DNA from: Oceanospirillaceae bacterium
GTDB taxonomy: Bacteria; Pseudomonadota; Gammaproteobacteria; Pseudomonadales; Balneatricaceae
DNA length: 64,000 nt
Direction: 5' to 3'
Assembly (NCBI GenBank): GCA_029938085.1
Contig: JAPYOS010000005.1
Span: 1 to 64,000, forward strand
A model generated the notes under the pieces. It was not told the origin of the DNA and searched no databases. It saw only the letters and a program-made list of their open reading frames with translations. Of this stretch, positions 47,193 to 56,724 are shown one piece after another; the stretch's first letter is position 1, and the number at the start of each line of letters is the position of its first letter. Made by a program: the position numbers and the translations under genes.

Positions 47193-49568
47193 CTAAAACA
47201 AACCCAATTGTCGCTCAGTAATATTGGCAAAACTATCGTTTAAAAACGGTAAAATACCATCCACCACCGGCTCTATTTGGCGTTCAATGTAATGCTCGTA
47301 GTCATAGTTAACAGGTCCAATTTCTAACGGTTGTGGGCCTGTGAGAGTAATTACATATTCTATCCAGCCACCCTTAGCGTAGGCCGACGGCAAGTTGTTG
47401 TTTAAGCGCCAGGTTTCGGCTTTGCGCGCCGCCTGCACATGGGGCGGCACATTCTTCAAGTACTCCACCAAGGGCCTGCGCAATCGTTTCCGGTACACGA
47501 GTTTATGATCTAGCTGGCCAGTTCTTACCTGCTCCAATAAAGGTTTAATCAAATCGAGGTAAGGTTCATCATTAAAAATACGCTGATACAACTGCGCCTG
47601 TAACTCCCGCGCTAGCTTAGTCCAGTCGGTGCGCACTTGTTCCAAACCTTTAAATAGCAACTTTTCTGTGCCATCTGGAGCAACGGTAACGCCCGCATAG
47701 CGTTTCTTACTACCAGTTTCTTGGCCTCTAACAGTGGGCATTATAAAACGACTAAAATAGGTTTCAAATTCTATTTCAAGGTGGCTTTTCAAGCCAAACT
47801 CTTCTGTTAAATGACGCGTCCACCAATCATTGAGCGACTGCGCCAGCGCATTGCCTTGGGCTTGTACCTGTTCTAGCTCCAGGGTTTCGTCTCCCAGCCA
47901 TACAAACACAGAATCGGTATCACCATAGATCACTTTCATACCCTGTTGCTGAATAAGGTCTTTTGTTTGATTCAATACAGAATGGCCACGCATAGTGATA
48001 GAGCTCGCCAAGCGCTGATCATAAAAACGACACACACTCGAACCTAACACCCCGTAGCAGGAGTTCATTACAATCTTTATAGAAGTCGACAAGGGTGTAT
48101 TATTATTGGCTTTGGCCACATCACGAGCGGCCCATAAATCGCTAATAATGTCGGGCAATACCGTTTGTGTACGGCTGAATTGAGCGCCTTTATAACCCCT
48201 AATGGCATCAGCCTCTTGCAAACCTTGGATCAGCCCCAGCGGGTCAATTTTGAAGCTACGGATGATACTCGGGTACAGGCTTTTAAAATCCAGCACCAAT
48301 ACATTACGATACAAACCCGGCTTAGAATCCATAACAAAGCCGCCCGGGCTTTCGCCAGCCTGACCCGAGGCAAACGCGGGCGCCACGTACCCTTGCCGAT
48401 GTAAACGCGGCAAATACAAATGGTCGAAGGCTTGGGACGAGCCACCCACACGATCCATCGGTAGGCCCGTAAGCCGTGCACGTTCAATCAGAAACGCCAT
48501 CAAATCGGCCTTGATAAAAATATCCCACACCAAACGGCAATCTTCTAGGTTATACCTTACCAACGAGTCAGGATCTTGCCTGTACATACGTTGGATTTCT
48601 TCGCCTCGATCTTGGGATTTAGTAATGTCTTTGCCACGGCCTAATAATTGTTGGGCTACATTTTCTAATGAAAAAGACTCAAACTGCCAAGTCGCCGAAC
48701 GCATCACCTCAATGCCGTCCAAGGCCACACGACCCGGCATATACAATTTGGCTGGGCGATTACCTTGACCCTCCCGCCAACGAATTTCTTCACCGCCACG
48801 GCCTAAGCGTAAACGCACACCGAGTTCACGCGCTCGAGCGCACAAAATTTGAAAATCAAACTGCACCACTGCCCAGCCAATAATCGCGTCGGGATCATAC
48901 TCTTGTAACCATTGGCTAAACTGCTTCAACAGTTGCCTTTCATTACTGCACATATAGGTATAGTCCGGCACCGATGCAACAACATCGTTATCCATCCCCT
49001 TAGGCCAGTGTAACCACACCCGCTCTACCGGTGTGTCGCCTTGTTTGCCGTATACCGCAATACTATGAATGGTTTTGCCATCCATGGTGGTTTCAATATC
49101 TAAAGAAATGGCCTTAATATAGGGCACAAAATCACTCGATTTAACACGAACGTCGGTCAATTCGCCGTTTAACAGTTTAGCATCCGCCATCAAACTGGCG
49201 CTAATAAAACGCTCCATTAAGTACCGTTCTTGGGGTTGAATGTCCTGTTCCATAAGGCTAATGCCAGCCTCACGCAAGACTGAACAAGCCTGCTGAAATA
49301 GCTTATGGTTAGTCATATAAAGAGCAACGGCCTGCTCTTGTTGAAAGGTTTTAAGCGCGATGGGCTCAAACCGCCAAATAGCCTGAGACAAGCCCATAGA
49401 TTGCATCAATTTTTGGGCATGGGTGTGCTGAGATAAGGGTAAAAAACAAACGCACTCTTGCTGCGTTTGCCTTAAACAAACGGGCCCATCGTTAGTCACT
49501 AGCCAATACGTGAGGTTGATCCCCTGCTTCGTATCTTGGCTATGACGAGACAATACAAAACCTTGCAT
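47193..49568 (-). CDS. polB: DNA polymerase II (B-family)
   Basis: 791 residues from the ATG at 49568 (MQGFVLSRHSQ), close to the 783 of E. coli Pol II. Exonuclease motif I is ISLDIETTMDGK, polymerase motif A is LDFKSLYPSIIRSFKIDPLG, motif B is SIKIVMNSCYGVLGS and motif C is YGDTDSVFVW. All catalytic aspartates are present, so both activities should work. Pol II takes part in replication restart and translesion synthesis under SOS control; I did not recognise a LexA box here. The track start at 49646 overlaps the arsR gene and is unlikely. Confidence 0.96.
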   Translation of the reverse strand: MQGFVLSRHSQDTKQGINLTYWLVTNDGPVCLRQTQQECVCFLPLSQHTHAQKLMQSMGLSQAIWRFEPIALKTFQQEQAVALYMTNHKLFQQACSVLREAGISLMEQDIQPQERYLMERFISASLMADAKLLNGELTDVRVKSSDFVPYIKAISLDIETTMDGKTIHSIAVYGKQGDTPVERVWLHWPKGMDNDVVASVPDYTYMCSNERQLLKQFSQWLQEYDPDAIIGWAVVQFDFQILCARARELGVRLRLGRGGEEIRWREGQGNRPAKLYMPGRVALDGIEVMRSATWQFESFSLENVAQQLLGRGKDITKSQDRGEEIQRMYRQDPDSLVRYNLEDCRLVWDIFIKADLMAFLIERARLTGLPMDRVGGSSQAFDHLYLPRLHRQGYVAPAFASGQAGESPGGFVMDSKPGLYRNVLVLDFKSLYPSIIRSFKIDPLGLIQGLQEADAIRGYKGAQFSRTQTVLPDIISDLWAARDVAKANNNTPLSTSIKIVMNSCYGVLGSSVCRFYDQRLASSITMRGHSVLNQTKDLIQQQGMKVIYGDTDSVFVWLGDETLELEQVQAQGNALAQSLNDWWTRHLTEEFGLKSHLEIEFETYFSRFIMPTVRGQETGSKKRYAGVTVAPDGTEKLLFKGLEQVRTDWTKLARELQAQLYQRIFNDEPYLDLIKPLLEQVRTGQLDHKLVYRKRLRRPLVEYLKNVPPHVQAARKAETWRLNNNLPSAYAKGGWIEYVITLTGPQPLEIGPVNYDYEHYIERQIEPVVDGILPFLNDSFANITERQLGLF

Positions 49569-49590
49569 GGTTAACAGATTCCTATTTTGT

Positions 49591-49887
49591 CTATTCGACC
49601 ACAGCATCACTACAGCACTCATCTTGTAAAAAATCGATGAGGGCATTGAGGTTGGTGTACTGAGCTATACAGTTAAGCACCCGCCCTTCTCGCTCTTGTT
49701 TGACCAGACCCACTGAGGTGAGCTTAGCGATGTGGTGGGACAAGGTTGAGTTTGGCACTTGTAGATTTTCCTGTAACCGCCCTACAGGCAGTCCGTCATG
49801 GCCGGCTTTAACCAGGAGGGTAAAGATACTCAAGCGTGTGGGGTGGCCTAGTTCTTTAAAGGCGTTTGCGGCGTGTATGATTTGCAT
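49591..49887 (-). CDS. ArsR/SmtB-family repressor
   Basis: 98 residues: a winged helix with GHPTRLSIFTLLVKAGHDGL and the recognition segment VPNSTLSHHIAKLTSVGLVK. A vicinal cysteine pair near the C-terminus (LQDECCSD) and a cysteine in RVLNCIAQY are candidate As(III)/Sb(III) ligands, as in ArsR types with C-terminal sites. The gene is divergent from an ArsP-type permease with palindromes between them, so control by trivalent arsenicals is likely. polB begins 22 bp downstream and may be partly co-transcribed. Confidence 0.87.
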   Translation of the reverse strand: MQIIHAANAFKELGHPTRLSIFTLLVKAGHDGLPVGRLQENLQVPNSTLSHHIAKLTSVGLVKQEREGRVLNCIAQYTNLNALIDFLQDECCSDAVVE

Positions 49888-49959
49888 ATTTCCATGATAA
49901 CAGAAATATATTGACCCTCATCATACAATTGCTTATATTTCTATTATTCTAGAAATATA
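49886..49959. promoter_or_regulatory. Two ArsR-type inverted repeats
   Basis: ATATTTC-N10-GAAATAT (49886-49909, touching the arsR start codon) and TATATTTCT-N8-AGAAATATA (49934-49959). The two share the same half-site and flank the divergent arsR/arsP promoters, so one repressor probably controls both directions. Confidence 0.7.
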
Positions 49960-49972
49960 AATAGATTTCGCC

Positions 49973-50875
49973 ATGTCAGCAATAACACAGAATTCACTGC
50001 TAGACGTATTGTCTATGTTTACCTATTTGTTGGTAGAACTCACCTTACTGTTTATAGCCATTAGTTATCTGGTAGGTGTGTTGCAGCTATATATACCGCC
50101 TTCGAAGATACGCAACGTACTGAGTTCAAAACACGGTAAAGGCTATGTAATCGCTGCGCTAATGGGCGCTATTACGCCTTTTTGCTCCTGCTCTACCATT
50201 CCATTTTTAAAAGGTTTAATCAGAGCTAATGCGGGTTTTGGGCCGATGATGGTGTTCCTTTTCTCTAGCCCACTTCTCAACCCTATTTTAATCGTTTTAT
50301 TTGCCGTGACCTTTAGCATAAAAATCGCCGCCATCTACTTTGCCATGTCTATGGGCATATCCATATTGGCGGGTATCACACTGGAAAAACTAGGCTTTGA
50401 AAAATACATTATTGTTTCAGATGAAACCCCTGACGGAAGCTCTGGTTGTTGTTCAAGTGCCGTCACTAACAAGTGGAAAAAGCTCTGGATAGAAGTGTGG
50501 CAAGACTTTAAACAGGCATTTCCATACCTGTTAGTAGGCGTGTCCTTGGGTGCCATTATCCATGGTTTTGTACCTACGGACTTTATCACTAGCTACGCGG
50601 GCAGCGACAATCCGTTAGCCATTCCTTTCGCTGCCGTTATTGGTATACCTCTGTACACCCGCGCCATCGTCATGATCCCCCTCGCTGCAGCCTTTGTTGC
50701 CAAAGGTATGGGTATAGGAGCGGTTATGGCATTTGTGATCGGCAGTGCTGGGGCCAGCATACCCGAACTAATTTTGCTACGTTCGTTGTTTAAGGCCCAG
50801 ATGATCGTGACCTTTGTATTGGTAGTGCTGAGCATGGCCATCGTTACTGGCTTTGTGTTTTCCTATGTTTTTTAG
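49973..50875 (+). CDS. ArsP/YraQ-type permease (probable organoarsenical efflux)
   Basis: 300 residues with about eight membrane helices in two homologous halves. The family motif ITPFCSCSTIPFLKGL and the matching GASIPELILL stretch in the second half are present, and a cytoplasmic loop carries GSSGCCSSAV. ArsP proteins export trivalent methylated or aromatic arsenicals; other DUF318 permeases have different or unknown cargo. The adjacent cysteine-bearing ArsR gene supports arsenic. No arsB, arsC or arsM is in the window. Confidence 0.83.
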   Translation: MSAITQNSLLDVLSMFTYLLVELTLLFIAISYLVGVLQLYIPPSKIRNVLSSKHGKGYVIAALMGAITPFCSCSTIPFLKGLIRANAGFGPMMVFLFSSPLLNPILIVLFAVTFSIKIAAIYFAMSMGISILAGITLEKLGFEKYIIVSDETPDGSSGCCSSAVTNKWKKLWIEVWQDFKQAFPYLLVGVSLGAIIHGFVPTDFITSYAGSDNPLAIPFAAVIGIPLYTRAIVMIPLAAAFVAKGMGIGAVMAFVIGSAGASIPELILLRSLFKAQMIVTFVLVVLSMAIVTGFVFSYVF

Positions 50876-50899
50876 ATAACAAACCGATACCCGCCTAGC

Positions 50900-51229
50900 C
50901 TACATCCCATACTCACGTTCTACCTTACAGATTCGCACTTTAAACGACTGATACCACGCCTCACGACCCATGCGTTGGGCTTGTACATGTTCTACATTGG
51001 CCTTCCATTGTTTGATGGCATCTAGGTCAGACCAATAGGAGACGGTAATACCTAACCTGTGTGAGCCATCTTCCCTAGCTGATTCAATACCTAAAAAACC
51101 AGGTTGATCCTCTGCCAGCTCAACCATCCTGTTGGCAGCTTGGTCATAACCAAGGTCGTCCTCAGTTCTGGTGGAGGTAAATACAACCGCGTAATACGGC
51201 GGCTTAGAAGTATTGGCTATGGCCGACAT
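50900..51229 (-). CDS. Antibiotic biosynthesis monooxygenase (ABM) domain protein
   Basis: 109 residues with the dimeric alpha-beta-barrel fold: YYAVVFTSTRTEDDLGYDQA, QPGFLGIESAREDG and VSYWSDLDAIKQWKANVEH. Related small proteins include heme-degrading or quinol monooxygenases and many of unknown role. I chose the ATG at 51229 (MSAIANTSK) because GGAG lies just before it; the track start at 51283 is poorer. It is not clearly part of the mevalonate operon that precedes it on the same strand, 170 bp upstream. Confidence 0.8.
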   Translation of the reverse strand: MSAIANTSKPPYYAVVFTSTRTEDDLGYDQAANRMVELAEDQPGFLGIESAREDGSHRLGITVSYWSDLDAIKQWKANVEHVQAQRMGREAWYQSFKVRICKVEREYGM

Positions 51230-51399
51230 ATGGGTCTCCAATGAGTAACGGTCCGCTTCAATTGTGCCTCGACTAGGCATCAACTAAGCGCATAAAGTTA
51301 TTATACAGTTGTTCGGCGCTCGAAAGAAAATTAGGCATATTTTTAGCAGCGTCGCTGAACACCGTGTCAACACCACCTTCTCCCAAAAGCATAGCTGGT

Positions 51400-52410
51400 T
51401 TAGGCGAATGGAGAGATGACTTGTACGTCAGGAAAAGCAGCTTGAACATCAGATTGATGTTGAGATTCAAACAACAACTTAAGGTTGGGACCGGCGTCCA
51501 TGGTTAGGTAGATGGGCAAGCCCTGTTGGCGTAGTTGCCAAACCTTTTGCATTTGAGTTAACGACTCTGGCTGCCAATACACCAATGGTGGCCATGCTGC
51601 TGCCATGGTGGCGTGCATACTCATGGCATTGTGTTCTGCGGTGCTGGCCATGGTCTGGAAGTCGCCTTCTGTAATGGCGGCTTCTATGGTGGCAAGGTCT
51701 GTTTGCGCTTGCTGGGGCCATTGTTTGTAAAGCGCGGAGGTAGCTATGGTTCTGGCCATGCCCTCACGGGAAGACACAGCTTTGGTTTGGCTTGAGATGG
51801 TTAATAAGCCTACTCTAAGTTGTGGCCATTGTTGTGTCAGGGGAAAGGCTATACTGTCACTGCCATCTTCTAACTCACCGGCTTGCCATTTGGCAAAGCC
51901 ATGCCACAAGGAACGGCTGGCGCTGCCACTGCCTAACCGTGCAAGGGCAGACAACTGGTGTTCTGGTAACTGCCAGCCCATGAGTGTGTTAGTGGCGAGT
52001 GTTAGGGCAGCAAAACCACTGGCCGACGACGCTAAACCGGCTGCCGTGGGCACTGTATTATGGGTATCAATGCGTAGTTTTAAATCAGCGGGCAATACCC
52101 GGTCTAACCACTGGCAAACCTTCACAGCAAAACTACTGCTGGCATCAACCTGGGCGCCGTTAAGTATCACCTCATGCTGAGGTGCATCAACTACCGAAAG
52201 CCCAGTTCTTGTGCCGTGTTCTGCCAATGATATAGACAGAGAGCCGGTAATGGGCAGATTAAACGTTGTTTCCCGCTTGCCCCAATATTTACTCAGGGCA
52301 ATATTGCTAGGTGCGTAAGCGCTGGCCTGTGCTGCGGGCGAGTTATGCTTGTGGTGACCCAGTACCTGGTCTACCCAGGCACATACAGCATCAGCATTGG
52401 TTTGGCTCAT
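51400..52410 (-). CDS. mvaD: Diphosphomevalonate decarboxylase
   Basis: 336 residues of the GHMP family: SNIALSKYWGKRETTFNLPI, TAAGLASSASGFAALTLATN, RLGSGSASRSLWHGFAKW and the C-terminal IYLTMDAGPNLKLLFES. It uses ATP to decarboxylate mevalonate diphosphate to isopentenyl diphosphate. It is the last gene of the mevalonate operon, 7 bp after the upstream kinase gene. Confidence 0.95.
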   Translation of the reverse strand: MSQTNADAVCAWVDQVLGHHKHNSPAAQASAYAPSNIALSKYWGKRETTFNLPITGSLSISLAEHGTRTGLSVVDAPQHEVILNGAQVDASSSFAVKVCQWLDRVLPADLKLRIDTHNTVPTAAGLASSASGFAALTLATNTLMGWQLPEHQLSALARLGSGSASRSLWHGFAKWQAGELEDGSDSIAFPLTQQWPQLRVGLLTISSQTKAVSSREGMARTIATSALYKQWPQQAQTDLATIEAAITEGDFQTMASTAEHNAMSMHATMAAAWPPLVYWQPESLTQMQKVWQLRQQGLPIYLTMDAGPNLKLLFESQHQSDVQAAFPDVQVISPFA

Positions 52411-52417
52411 TGTTTTT

Positions 52418-53410
52418 CTACCTGTTGTGAAGGTTGGGCAAACAGGTTTCTGCTCGCACGCCCTGAGGTTCTAATTTCAAAGCCATTTGGGTTTCGGCCC
52501 AGTCACTAATCCCGGTTGTACCTAGTAACAGTACACAGTCACCTAAACCAGAACCTGATATTTTGCCGGCAAATTGACCTACCGCTGGCGCTTGCTGCGC
52601 CCCTAGGCTTAATATTTTTTCAATAGCATCATCACTGACACCCAGCTCGCGCATGAGGCTTTGATACTGATTCACGTGAGTGCCAAATTGCGGCCAATCG
52701 TGCTGTGACAAAGCCACCATTGAGGCACTGACGCAGGCCCCCATTTGCGCATATAGGTCTGCGAACAACTGCGGCTGTTTAGCGGCTGCTAAGGCCACCT
52801 GCGCAATCACTGCTGGAGTTGGCGCTTTATAGCCACAGTACACCAAACACATGTCGGGGGCATACTGCCAGGCGCTCTCAGGCAATGCCACTGGTTGAGC
52901 ACTAATTGGGTTGGCGGTATATTCGACGATACCGCCCAGCGTAGAAGCAGCCACATCTGCACCGGAACCGCGGCCCTGAACACTGCGCACGACCGCAATG
53001 GCCTGATGCATAATGGTGAGCGGTTCCAACACGGATTGTTGTAACAAAGACAAGGCCGCTATGGTGGCAACACTAACAGCGGCAGACGACCCTAACCCTA
53101 GAGTGTGGCCAAAATCCGAAACAATGGTAATAGTCAGACCGCCAACTGCCGGCAGGGAAATGGCAATGGCGTGGAGTACAAACTCTAAGCGCTGGTCGGC
53201 CGTTGGCGAACTCATGGGTGCTTGGTAATGGCCTAACTGAGACTCGATCACCAATAAACCATCGGTTCGACGAGCGGCTTGCACGTAGATTCTTTGCTGC
53301 AAGGCGCAAACCAGCGCTGGGTAGCCAAACAACACGGCATGTTCACCCATCAGCATGGTATTGGCGGGGGCCGAAGTAACAGCGGCTTGTCGAGCAGCTA
53401 CATTACTCAA
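52418..53410 (-). CDS. mvaK2: GHMP kinase of the mevalonate pathway, probably phosphomevalonate kinase
   Basis: About 330 residues: APANTMLMGEHAVLFGYPAL (motif 1), FGHTLGLGSSAAVSVA (ATP loop), RGSGADVAASTLGGIVEY and GKISGSGLGDCVLLLG (motif 3). The GSGADVAAS substrate motif resembles phosphomevalonate kinases more than mevalonate kinases, so I assign mvaK2, but the two kinases could be reversed. No ATG precedes motif 1 in a sensible place. A TTG at 53410 overlapping the end of the upstream gene, with AGGAC before it, is the likely start. Confidence 0.78.
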   Translation of the reverse strand: MSNVAARQAAVTSAPANTMLMGEHAVLFGYPALVCALQQRIYVQAARRTDGLLVIESQLGHYQAPMSSPTADQRLEFVLHAIAISLPAVGGLTITIVSDFGHTLGLGSSAAVSVATIAALSLLQQSVLEPLTIMHQAIAVVRSVQGRGSGADVAASTLGGIVEYTANPISAQPVALPESAWQYAPDMCLVYCGYKAPTPAVIAQVALAAAKQPQLFADLYAQMGACVSASMVALSQHDWPQFGTHVNQYQSLMRELGVSDDAIEKILSLGAQQAPAVGQFAGKISGSGLGDCVLLLGTTGISDWAETQMALKLEPQGVRAETCLPNLHNR

Positions 53411-54467
53411 TGTCCTGCACCCCCTTAAGGTCTGGCACCATGGGTGTGTATGTGTAACCACTGCTCTGACTAAGTGCTACCATCAGCTCAGACTCGATAC
53501 CCACCACCCACACTAAACCGCCTTGATTACCTGAAATACTACCCGCTCCACAAATTTTAGCGGCGCCACCTCGTTGTTCCACTTGCTGAATAAATGCAGA
53601 AACAGACGCAGGCACCACACCAATACTGTCAAGCAAGCGCTGGTTTTGCATGACTGCGCTATTAAGCTCGGAGGTAGATCCTTGTTCCAAGGCCTGCAAC
53701 ATCATCGCCTCCACCTGAGCAAACTGCTGCCATACACTAGCCGGCACGGCACGCTTTTTTACCACCTCCACACACTCGCCGGTCGAACTTTGTGGCCGGC
53801 CCGTCGAGACTAAATAACTGCGGCTGATACCACCTATATGATGACTCTGCCCTTGGCCTAACTGATACTCTTGCAAGCCCCCAATGATACAGACAAAAGG
53901 GTCCAAGCCAGACGATTGGCCATGCTGCCAATGTTCACTTTGGGTGGTTTTAGCAATTAATACTTGTTGGGACAGCGGCTCGCCCAGATGTTTGAACACT
54001 GCCGCTAGCATAGCCGCTACCAAGGCCGCTGACGAACCCATACCGCCGCCAACGACGAGATCAGTGGTTAAGTCGATGTGCAGGCCATGATTTGGTTTAA
54101 TCAGGTCTAGCGCCCCACTTGCGCCTAACGCAGCAGCAAAAAAATCAGCTGGATTAGCTACAACGTGCCCCAAGGGCAATCGACTTTGAAAAAATTTTTG
54201 ATGCCGTGCCTGTGTTGCCAGTGCTAACTGTTGCAACTGCTGTGGTGTGTAGTGCTGATCAATTGAAAAGTCGGCAATGGTAAGCCGAAACCCAGCGTTA
54301 GCGGTGTCTTGCACATGGGCGTAGGCATAGTTTTGAATAGCACAGGCGAGGGCTTTAGTGCCGTAGACCACGGCATGTTCGCCGCTAAGAATCACCTTAC
54401 CTGGGACTCGAACCTTGGTGATACAAGACCGAGCCGTTGGCGAAGTTAGGTGCTGGGGCGAGGTCAT
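53403..54467 (-). CDS. mvaK1: GHMP kinase of the mevalonate pathway, probably mevalonate kinase
   Basis: 354 residues: VPGKVILSGEHAVVYGTKAL (motif 1), VVGGGMGSSAALVAAMLAAV (ATP loop), QSSGLDPFVCIIGGLQEY and AKICGAGSISGNQGGLVW (motif 3). SSGLDPF resembles the PSGxDN substrate loop of mevalonate kinases. It should phosphorylate mevalonate to 5-phosphomevalonate. Its ATG overlaps the mvaS stop (ATGA), and its 3' end overlaps the next kinase start. Confidence 0.78.
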   Translation of the reverse strand: MTSPQHLTSPTARSCITKVRVPGKVILSGEHAVVYGTKALACAIQNYAYAHVQDTANAGFRLTIADFSIDQHYTPQQLQQLALATQARHQKFFQSRLPLGHVVANPADFFAAALGASGALDLIKPNHGLHIDLTTDLVVGGGMGSSAALVAAMLAAVFKHLGEPLSQQVLIAKTTQSEHWQHGQSSGLDPFVCIIGGLQEYQLGQGQSHHIGGISRSYLVSTGRPQSSTGECVEVVKKRAVPASVWQQFAQVEAMMLQALEQGSTSELNSAVMQNQRLLDSIGVVPASVSAFIQQVEQRGGAAKICGAGSISGNQGGLVWVVGIESELMVALSQSSGYTYTPMVPDLKGVQDIE

Positions 54468-55645
54468 CGCACCTCGTAGAGACGCTTGTGCTGGCTAATG
54501 CCCGCTAAGCGGAACTTGCCATTGGTTTGTTCAGCAAAGGCATGATCGCCACCATCTGTGGGCACTTCAAAGGCATACATTTGTTGGTAATCAGTGTAAT
54601 TAAGCGGCTTGCGTGACGCTAACATGTGTTGGTGCGATTGTTGATGCAGCATGTCTTGGTAACCCGCCACCAAGGTACCAGTGAAAAACTCTCCGACACT
54701 GCCTGAGCCATAACTGAAGAAGCCTACACGTTTGCCTGTAAGATCTAAGGCGGTATTGTCTAGCAACGAAATCAAACCTATATACATCGCCGCCGTGTAG
54801 CTATTACCGGTAATGCGATTATAGATGAGGCTAGAGGAAATTTGGTCTTCTAACGCTTGAGCGCTGAGCTCGTGGGCATTGCCGTTAGCTAAATGGTTAT
54901 GGGCTTTTTGCGCCATACGAGAAAACGGCAAGTGATAACAAAAATAATCGAAGTCACCAAATTGTAGGTCGCTTTGTTGCTGAAAATCCTGCCATGCAGA
55001 CCTCACACAACGTAAATACACTTTGGTTGAATACTTACCGTCAACTAATGCTGTAGAGCGATAGTTAGGGCGCCAAAAATCCATTACGTCTTCGGTGTGA
55101 ATGCCAGTTTCAGGATCCAAAATCACCAACCGAGGGTTAGCGCTAACGATCATAGCCACGGCGCCACAACCTTGGGTGGCTTCACCGGGGGTTTGACGGT
55201 CATAACGGGCGATGTCGGACGCCACGACCAATACTTTTTCTTTTGGTTTGCGCGCTACCCACGCGGTAGCTAATTGCAATGCCGCGGTGGCGCTGTAACA
55301 GGCCTGTTTTAGCTCGACCACACGACAGCGTGGGTTGAGTTTAAGCAACGAATGCAAATACACACCAGCAGCCTTAGATTGGTCTATACCGGTTTCCGTG
55401 GCAAACAAAATGGTATTAATTGCATTGGCATCTTCACCACGCTGCACCATGCCTTCTAGCAGGGGCACACAAGCGTTAGCCGCCATAGTGACTACGTCTT
55501 CGTCTGCGCCGGGCACACTCATACGCTCCTGACCAATACCAACTGTATACTTGGCGGCATCAGAACCATTGTTGGCCGCTAACTCTTGCAAATCTAGGCT
55601 AAAGTTCGCGGTGTAAAAACTTATATCATCAATACCAACGGACAT
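54464..55645 (-). CDS. mvaS: Hydroxymethylglutaryl-CoA synthase
   Basis: 393 residues from the ATG at 55645 (MSVGIDDISFY). The catalytic triad is visible: Glu in FATETGIDQSKAAG (E84), the acylated Cys in VELKQACYSATAAL (C116) and His in YFCYHLPFSRMAQKA. SYGSGSVGEFFTG near the C-terminus is also conserved. It condenses acetoacetyl-CoA with acetyl-CoA to HMG-CoA. The track start adds four residues from a TTG. Confidence 0.95.
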   Translation of the reverse strand: MSVGIDDISFYTANFSLDLQELAANNGSDAAKYTVGIGQERMSVPGADEDVVTMAANACVPLLEGMVQRGEDANAINTILFATETGIDQSKAAGVYLHSLLKLNPRCRVVELKQACYSATAALQLATAWVARKPKEKVLVVASDIARYDRQTPGEATQGCGAVAMIVSANPRLVILDPETGIHTEDVMDFWRPNYRSTALVDGKYSTKVYLRCVRSAWQDFQQQSDLQFGDFDYFCYHLPFSRMAQKAHNHLANGNAHELSAQALEDQISSSLIYNRITGNSYTAAMYIGLISLLDNTALDLTGKRVGFFSYGSGSVGEFFTGTLVAGYQDMLHQQSHQHMLASRKPLNYTDYQQMYAFEVPTDGGDHAFAEQTNGKFRLAGISQHKRLYEVR

Positions 55646-55692
55646 ATAACTTCTCAATCTTCCCTGTACAAACTCAGTGTGGTGTATACCAA

Positions 55693-56724
55693 TTACCAGT
55701 CTTCACTGAGCACTAACGTATCATTTAAACGCAGATCATCTACCTTATTAGCAGACAATAAAAACATGGCGGTGACAAACTCTTTTTTCAAGGCCTCAAT
55801 GGTATTTACAACCGCTTGAGTTGATTCCATTGCTGGCGCTAATAGTGGTTTAGCAACGCCGCCTAAACAGCCGCCCATGATAACACTTTTTACCAGGTCT
55901 AGCCCATTGCGCAGGCCGCCACTGGCAATGAATTGACCTTGCTCCATATACGGGCGTGCATTTTTCAGCGCCAATGGTGTGGGAATACCCCAGTCTTGCA
56001 AGGTAAAGCCTAGCGTATGCTCATCTGTGCGTCGCTGTTGTTCAATACGCGCCCATGAAGTGCCGCCACGTCCTGCCACGTCAAACCAACGAATTCCATG
56101 ACGCAAACCTAGCTCGATGTCTGCTACGCTTAAGCCAGCACCTACTTCTTTAAGCACTACGGGTACATCTAGAGCCGATTGGGCATGACCAATCGCTTGT
56201 GCCAAATTGGCAAAGTTAGTATCCCCTTCGGGTTGTACTGCTTCCTGTAACGGGTTGAGGTGCAAGAAAATCGCATCTGCCGACAACACATCAATGGCTT
56301 GCTGAAGCTGAGCAGCAGCCATACCGTTATTAAGCTGAATCGCTCCCATATTGGCAAACAATAGCGCATCGGGAGCAAACTTGCGTAAGTCAAAACTGGC
56401 GCGTGCCTTTTTATCTTCTAACATCACCCGCTGCGAACCCACACCCATGGCCACGCCGGTAATTTGCGCAGCCTCAGCCAAGTGTTGATTGACCTTAGAG
56501 ACTAACTCATCATCGCCGCCGGTCATGGACGAAATCAGCAACGGAAAACTCAGGCGTTTACCCATCACTTCAATACTAGGATCAACGTCGGCCAAATTAA
56601 TTTCTGGCATTGCGCGATGCTGCAATTGTATGGCATCAAAAAATCGTCCATTGCGCTCTACAGCGGCATCGGCTTCAATCACTTGAATGTGTTCGCGTTT
56701 ACGGCGATTGGTTTGGTCGTTCAT
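55693..56724 (-). CDS. fni: Isopentenyl-diphosphate isomerase, type 2 (FMN-dependent)
   Basis: 343 residues: RKREHIQVIEADAAVERNGR, the SFPLLISSMTGGDDELV FMN loop, AMGVGSQRVMLEDKKAR, HLNPLQEAVQPEGD, VPVVLKEVGAGLS, WFDVAGRGGTSWARIEQQRR and ASGGLRNGLDLVKSVIMGG. It interconverts IPP and DMAPP with reduced FMN. Its ATG overlaps the HMG-CoA reductase TGA, and mvaS starts 47 bp downstream. Confidence 0.95.
   Translation of the reverse strand: MNDQTNRRKREHIQVIEADAAVERNGRFFDAIQLQHRAMPEINLADVDPSIEVMGKRLSFPLLISSMTGGDDELVSKVNQHLAEAAQITGVAMGVGSQRVMLEDKKARASFDLRKFAPDALLFANMGAIQLNNGMAAAQLQQAIDVLSADAIFLHLNPLQEAVQPEGDTNFANLAQAIGHAQSALDVPVVLKEVGAGLSVADIELGLRHGIRWFDVAGRGGTSWARIEQQRRTDEHTLGFTLQDWGIPTPLALKNARPYMEQGQFIASGGLRNGLDLVKSVIMGGCLGGVAKPLLAPAMESTQAVVNTIEALKKEFVTAMFLLSANKVDDLRLNDTLVLSEDW

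Noticed and set aside
51273-51470. 65-aa minus-strand ORF between mvaD and the ABM gene
   Set aside because: It starts inside mvaD. The part in the gap (from MLLGEGGVDTVFSD) is protein-like, but I recognise no family and see no clear ribosome site, so I did not list it.
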